DNA of 64,000 bases from Bacteroidota bacterium (GTDB lineage Bacteria > Bacteroidota > Bacteroidia > Bacteroidales > JACABE01): positions 1 to 64,000 of the forward strand of contig JACABE010000022.1 of NCBI GenBank assembly GCA_013377005.1. The letters run 5' to 3'. Within the stretch, counting starts at the first letter, position 1. Each line of letters starts with the position of its first letter. Shown in pieces: positions 58,847 through 64,000 of this stretch. The notes below the pieces were generated by a model. That model had not been told where the DNA came from. It did no database searches and saw nothing but the letters and a program-made list of their open reading frames with translations. Both the position numbers and the translations under genes were made by a program.

Positions 58847-61800
58847 TTATTCAGTTGTTTTTTCAGGTTCTGGTGTTGGTTCTTCACTTGTAGCTCCGGC
58901 AGCTTGCATGCGCTTAATAAAATCGTTGCGTTTGCGTTCTGTAGAAAGATAATAGGAGTAGGCAGGCAAACCATTATCAGCATCTAAACGTCGTTTGTCA
59001 GGTTTTTCTTTGGTAATATAATCGTTAAAATCTTTTACCGACGAATAAGCCTGCATCAAATTATTGCTGTAGTTGAAGAAATACCATTCCGACTCATCCA
59101 ATTCGAGATACAACGTTAAAATATCGCCACTTCGCTTTTTAATGAGCTGCAAATATCCTTTCACATATTTATTAACCTGAGTTTTTCCAATATTTCCTAC
59201 ACCAATTTCGCCCAAAGAAATAAACGATTTTGTGGTAGAATCGTACCTGAGCTTAACATCGGTAAGCAACATGGTATAATCCAGTTTGTCCGGAACTTTG
59301 CGCAAAGCACCGTACATATTAATTTCGTTTACTACTTTTTCCGCATCTTTTTCGCCTAATATTTCGGTGAATGATTTTTTAACTTTAGTTGCTGTAGAAT
59401 TTTCAATTGACGTCAAGCTATTATTGGTATATAAGCTTTGTCCCATCAATTTCATAGCATCGGCATTGAAAAAGAAGTTTAACGGCATCACCAGATCAAA
59501 AGTAGCTTCATTGCTCCTCATATTATTGGTTACATTCCCAAAACTACTCATTTCAACCCTGCCCAGCTTGGTTCCCAAATTAATATTTCCCTCTCCGCTT
59601 GTAACACAACTGTTCACATCCATCACAAGCATATTGCCAGCAGTATCCGGATTTAATAATTTAGTTTGCGAAGCTATTCTGTATTCTTTTTTATCTTTAA
59701 AATACATCATAAAACCATTGGCAGAAACCACAGCGGTGTCGCTGTAAAAACGTTTGCTGTTGGCAAAAGAAGTATAAATTTGTCCTGTATTTGAATAAAG
59801 AACTGCGGCAGCCATTTTCTTTCCATTAATGTCTTTAGGTTCGCTGCCAATAGGAATCATTATCTTTTTGGGATTAATTTCGGCACTGAATTTTAACCAA
59901 CTAAGCGCATCTTCGCTGCAAGTATGATGAATTTGAGTTCCTCCAGTGAAAAATAAAAACTCATTAGCTGCTCTTAACTCTACATTGCCGGTAAAATCAA
60001 AAGCAGGACTTAATGCAAAATCGCTGGAATCGGAAATATATCCTTTGGCTAATGTTTGCCTGTTGCTGTCAACAACTATTTTATTGAAATAAATCTGATG
60101 TTTTAAATCGTTTTCGTCTACATAATCATAGTTTCCATTGGCTACGTAAGCGTATTTGCCTTGAATAGTAGCATTAGCCTGATAAAAATTATGAAATTTT
60201 GTAGCGGTGTCAGCCAATATATTTGCATTAACGAATGGTTGCATTTCAGCTTGACGCAAAATCACAACCTTGCCTTTGTCGGGAGCTATGGCAGCATCAG
60301 CAACTCTTATAAATTTAACATCTTCGGCAGTTAAAATATAATCTTTCATATTAAATACTGCTCTCGGCGACTTGAACTTTAAAGAATCCTGAGCCGGATG
60401 GGTTGACACAAAATCAGAACCCGGCAAATCAGCCGATAACAATTCCTTTAAAGACAATTTATCAATACCTTCAGTTCCGGGTTTTTGAGTGTTTCTCAAT
60501 GCAATTTCATCTTTATCCATCGACCAGTCTAAGAAATCCATATAACATTGATATCTGTTAATCGGGAAATTAACTTTTGAAACGCCTCCATTTGATTTGA
60601 ATTCGCCATTTCGCTTTTTAAAATCAATATGAGATTTGTAGTTTTCGGTATTAAATGCTAAATCTGTTAAATCAAATGTTCTTAAACGGAAATTAGCAGT
60701 ATCGGCATCAAATAAATGTTGCTTAAATTGATACATATTCGATTCCATTTCTGCTTTTTCAAACACCATATTTCCGCTTCCTGTCAATCCTTTTGGTGTT
60801 AAAATTACACGACCACTAAGTTTCGATTCATTGTTGTACATTGCAAAAGCACTATCAATCTGATCAACAATTAATGAATCCTGATAAGGTCTCCAGTGTT
60901 CTTTTACATTATTTGAAGATAATTGGGGATATTCCATTAATGCTGTTTGCTCTTTAATGTCGAATTTCTGAGCAATGGTATTCATTGAATCGGGGAAGAA
61001 TATAAAATTATTCGATTGAGAAGTTGAAGTTATATATTCTAATTTTCCATTACCTCTAAGACCTTGATTACTTAAATCGATTTTATCAAAGTATTTGCCT
61101 TTTCCACCATAGTTTGCCAATCCTGTGGAAGGCGTTTTCTTAATAAATCCTAAGGAATAATCGGGTTGAACTTTGAGTGGTTCTGTAATTTCAGGGAAAA
61201 TACCTGCCGAAGTTAGGTTGCCGTTAAATGTAAGGCTATCGGTTGGAATTCTATCCAGGTTTTCAATTTTAAAAGGCTTCACACGATAAAAGAATTTATC
61301 TTTTGTATATACACCATGTTGAATACTTGGTTTGTTATAATAAACATAAGATTCTTCGTGGCTTGTAAAAACCGGATATTCAGGATGCGATTTTAAACCC
61401 GATTTATTGGTAGGATAATCAACCAAAAGTTCTCCTTTTAAGTCCTCTATTACGGTGTTTAATCTCACCAACGGACGTTCGCCTTTTTCGTTAGTAGTAA
61501 AAGATAATACTCTAACACTCATTGAATCTATTACCGGCATATTTAATTTAAAGTCGTCGTATTGAAATGAACATCCTTTGGCAAAATAATCAAAACGACC
61601 GGCATGAATACGACCGGAAAATGTAAAATCTCGGTTCTTTTTTACCAAAATTTCTTGCTTACTTGGATAAACAAACACACTTTGCGAATCGCTTAATAAT
61701 ACAACTGGAATACCTTTTATTTTTAAATCGAAATTCAACAAGCTTAATGAAGCATTAATTCCATCATCAACCGAGGAATAAAACTGTAATGCATCATAAT

Positions 61801-63388
61801 CGGTTTTTTTATTTAATGCTTTTATATACTCGTTTACTTTATCTTTAACGAAAACAACTTCATCATCAGAATCGTATATTAAAAAGCCCATGTTTGCAAG
61901 ACGAATGAGCATTACCTTAACCTGTTCAGGTTCAATTTTCATTTGTTTTGAGAGGTCACTCACATAAATTTGCTGTGTGTCATAGCTATCTACATATTTT
62001 TTTATCCGATATAAGGGATTAATTTCATCTATTCCTTGCAATTTTGCAAAACGTGCTTCTGAGTAATAGTTAAAAGATTCAAAAGTTGCCCGACTACTTC
62101 TTCCAGGTGATCTTATCATACTGAAATCAATTTTAGGCTCATCCGTTTTCCAGTACATCGCTTCAAAATACATATCCAATTTATGATAGGTATTAAAAAA
62201 CGGACTTTCTGAAATATCATTCATACCACGAATTAAAGTTAATTCTTTAGTTTCACTCATATATTTCATTTCCAAGCTAGGATGGTAGATCGAATCTCCT
62301 TTCCAGTATATTGTTACTGAAGCAAGATTGGATGAAATTTTATCTTTGTGGATTGTAAATGATTTTGAGGCTGTCACTACAAATTCTTTCTCATCTTTCT
62401 TAAATCTTAAATAGGCATCCTGAAATTTATCGCCTGTACCTAAAATTTTAACCCCATTCATTGCAAATCCTCCTTCGTAATCAATGTTTGGAAAAATGTT
62501 TTTAATGCTTAATCGTTTATCATAAGAATTGAAGCGGGGGTAAGATGCTTTATCTTCGGTAACATCTGCCATCACTTTTTCTTGAATACTACCCAATAAA
62601 AAGGTAGAAAAATATGCAGGATAAAAGAATTTAGCTGAGTCGGATGAAAATTTGGAAAAGCGCATATCAACCTCATAATTGGCAATTTGAGCATACACTT
62701 CATCGGGGCCGAAACCTGCTCTTTCCCATGTAAGTTTTCCGCCTTCGCCTATCCATTTATTTTCTATGGGAAAGTAAGTACCCTTTGTATTTAAAATAAC
62801 GGAACTGTCTTTATTTGCTTGGCAAATTAAATCCAATGATGGAAAAACAACTTTGATGGTACTATCGTTTTCATAGTGAAAATCATTACTTGTTGAATAC
62901 CATTTTATTGCTTTTGATGTAAATAAATAATTGGTTTTTAATAAACTTCGGGTGTTTTCCATGAAATCTACAAAATACCTGCTCTTTTTAAAGTCGAGTA
63001 AGCTAATAACACCCTTAAACCAAGCATTGTAACTTTTTTCATTTTGATCGCTTTTTTTGAAATCAATGATGCAACTGAGAAAACTAAAGAAATGCGGAAA
63101 TGCACGCATTTTTGCTTTCAGCATTAAATTGGCAGCGGAAAGGAGTTGTATTTTTTCATTATCATCAAAACTACCTGAATTCCATAATTGCTCAAAATTT
63201 ACTAACATGGCTTCTGCCGAAGCTTTTTGGTCTTTGTCAGCGTTTTTATCTTCTTTGAACAGGGATTTCATCTCTTCAATATAAAAACTTTTGTCCTTTG
63301 AAAAGCTTTTCATGTTTTGAGAAAACGAATTTTGAAATGAGAACAAGACAGAAATTAACATGAACAAGAAGAAACGTTTTGCCAACAT
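58847..63388 (-). CDS. Very large secreted/envelope protein of unknown function (about 1513 aa)
   Basis: Long ORF with signal peptide MLAKRFFLFMLISVLFSFQNSFSQ from a corrected start at 63388; internal winged-helix-like segment and beta-rich repeats; no family recognised. Confidence 0.85.
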   Translation of the reverse strand: MLAKRFFLFMLISVLFSFQNSFSQNMKSFSKDKSFYIEEMKSLFKEDKNADKDQKASAEAMLVNFEQLWNSGSFDDNEKIQLLSAANLMLKAKMRAFPHFFSFLSCIIDFKKSDQNEKSYNAWFKGVISLLDFKKSRYFVDFMENTRSLLKTNYLFTSKAIKWYSTSNDFHYENDSTIKVVFPSLDLICQANKDSSVILNTKGTYFPIENKWIGEGGKLTWERAGFGPDEVYAQIANYEVDMRFSKFSSDSAKFFYPAYFSTFLLGSIQEKVMADVTEDKASYPRFNSYDKRLSIKNIFPNIDYEGGFAMNGVKILGTGDKFQDAYLRFKKDEKEFVVTASKSFTIHKDKISSNLASVTIYWKGDSIYHPSLEMKYMSETKELTLIRGMNDISESPFFNTYHKLDMYFEAMYWKTDEPKIDFSMIRSPGRSSRATFESFNYYSEARFAKLQGIDEINPLYRIKKYVDSYDTQQIYVSDLSKQMKIEPEQVKVMLIRLANMGFLIYDSDDEVVFVKDKVNEYIKALNKKTDYDALQFYSSVDDGINASLSLLNFDLKIKGIPVVLLSDSQSVFVYPSKQEILVKKNRDFTFSGRIHAGRFDYFAKGCSFQYDDFKLNMPVIDSMSVRVLSFTTNEKGERPLVRLNTVIEDLKGELLVDYPTNKSGLKSHPEYPVFTSHEESYVYYNKPSIQHGVYTKDKFFYRVKPFKIENLDRIPTDSLTFNGNLTSAGIFPEITEPLKVQPDYSLGFIKKTPSTGLANYGGKGKYFDKIDLSNQGLRGNGKLEYITSTSQSNNFIFFPDSMNTIAQKFDIKEQTALMEYPQLSSNNVKEHWRPYQDSLIVDQIDSAFAMYNNESKLSGRVILTPKGLTGSGNMVFEKAEMESNMYQFKQHLFDADTANFRLRTFDLTDLAFNTENYKSHIDFKKRNGEFKSNGGVSKVNFPINRYQCYMDFLDWSMDKDEIALRNTQKPGTEGIDKLSLKELLSADLPGSDFVSTHPAQDSLKFKSPRAVFNMKDYILTAEDVKFIRVADAAIAPDKGKVVILRQAEMQPFVNANILADTATKFHNFYQANATIQGKYAYVANGNYDYVDENDLKHQIYFNKIVVDSNRQTLAKGYISDSSDFALSPAFDFTGNVELRAANEFLFFTGGTQIHHTCSEDALSWLKFSAEINPKKIMIPIGSEPKDINGKKMAAAVLYSNTGQIYTSFANSKRFYSDTAVVSANGFMMYFKDKKEYRIASQTKLLNPDTAGNMLVMDVNSCVTSGEGNINLGTKLGRVEMSSFGNVTNNMRSNEATFDLVMPLNFFFNADAMKLMGQSLYTNNSLTSIENSTATKVKKSFTEILGEKDAEKVVNEINMYGALRKVPDKLDYTMLLTDVKLRYDSTTKSFISLGEIGVGNIGKTQVNKYVKGYLQLIKKRSGDILTLYLELDESEWYFFNYSNNLMQAYSSVKDFNDYITKEKPDKRRLDADNGLPAYSYYLSTERKRNDFIKRMQAAGATSEEPTPEPEKTTE

Positions 63389-63399
63389 TTTGTTTAATT

Positions 63400-64000
63400 T
63401 TATTTGATAAATCTTACAGCTACCCAATTATTTTTTGATATATAACGCTCAAAAGCTATATCATATTTTGCACATTCTTCTTTAATTATAGGAATATCTT
63501 GTTCGTAAAAGCCACTCATCAGTAATACACCATTGCTATTTAACGATAAAGCATAAGCTTGAATGTCGTTTAGTAAAATATTTCGGTTTATATTTGCAAT
63601 GATTACATCAAAATGCATGGAGGGCAATAAGGAAGCATCTCCTAAAAATACTTTAATGTCGGGCACATTATTCATTACAATGTTTTCGAGTGAATTATTA
63701 TAAGCCCATTCATCGTTATCAATAGCCACTACATCTCTTGCTCCTAACTTAGCTGCAAGAATTGCAAGCACACTTGTTCCGCAACCCATATCTAATACAG
63801 ATTTGTTTTTCAAATTTTCTTCAAGTAAGAATTCTATCATATTGGAAGTGGTTTCGTGATGAGCAGTTCCAAATGACATTTTTGGCATAATTACCAAATC
63901 AAATTCAATATCTTTATTTTCGGGATGAAATGGAGCTCGAATACCGCATCTGTTGTTGATAACTACTGCATCATAATTACTTTCCCAAACTTCGTTCCAG
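63400..64000 (-). CDS. prmA: Ribosomal protein L11 methyltransferase, 5' end beyond window
   Basis: PKMSFGTAHHETTSNMIEFLL, SVLDMGCGTSVLAILAAKLGARDVVAIDND, DVIIANINRNILL; frame stays open to 64000 (WNEVWESNYDAVVINNRCGIRAPFHPEN). Confidence 0.93.
   Translation of the reverse strand, partial: WNEVWESNYDAVVINNRCGIRAPFHPENKDIEFDLVIMPKMSFGTAHHETTSNMIEFLLEENLKNKSVLDMGCGTSVLAILAAKLGARDVVAIDNDEWAYNNSLENIVMNNVPDIKVFLGDASLLPSMHFDVIIANINRNILLNDIQAYALSLNSNGVLLMSGFYEQDIPIIKEECAKYDIAFERYISKNNWVAVRFIK

Noticed and set aside
59286-59747. 153-aa plus-strand ORF within the 1.5-kaa gene
   Set aside because: Antisense to a long, well-supported ORF; hydrophobic shadow composition.

Overview
AT-rich chromosomal window from a Bacteroidetes (Bacteroidia-like) bacterium. 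Supporting evidence: TAnnTTTG -7 promoter boxes, many type IX secretion (T9SS) C-terminal sorting domains, a bTHX ribosomal protein, and several Bacteroidetes DUF families. Most of the window is housekeeping: recQ, mpg, trmH-like, arcB/arcC, a GH3-serine hydrolase fusion, HU, fmt, ribH, rpsA, rnz, mltG, a phosphomannomutase, gmhA/gmhB, rpe, a rubrerythrin/OsmC cluster, oadB, an LptF/G-like permease, a three-gene glycosyltransferase run, ligA, comB-like and prmA (truncated by the window edge). The accessory content consists of: (i) an IS1595-like element at 6293-7707 with near-perfect TIRs, a small membrane-protein passenger ORF and a transposase split into three frames, whose first junction is a correctly phased A_AAA_AAG heptamer; (ii) a family of T9SS cargo loci sharing an almost identical CTD, one a pseudogene at the window start, two with a 29-aa repeat, and two with an identical 33-nt palindrome near the gene; (iii) a ~450-bp nested palindromic element at 4704-5149; (iv) in-register heptameric tandem repeats abutting CDS stop codons; (v) three dyads spaced exactly 21 bp apart upstream of comB. 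I found no rRNA, tRNA, CRISPR array, prophage or recognisable defence island. I did not find a clear multi-gene novel system. The best candidates for something undescribed are the nested palindromic element, the heptad repeats, the T9SS CTD/palindrome modules and the 1.5-kaa envelope protein.
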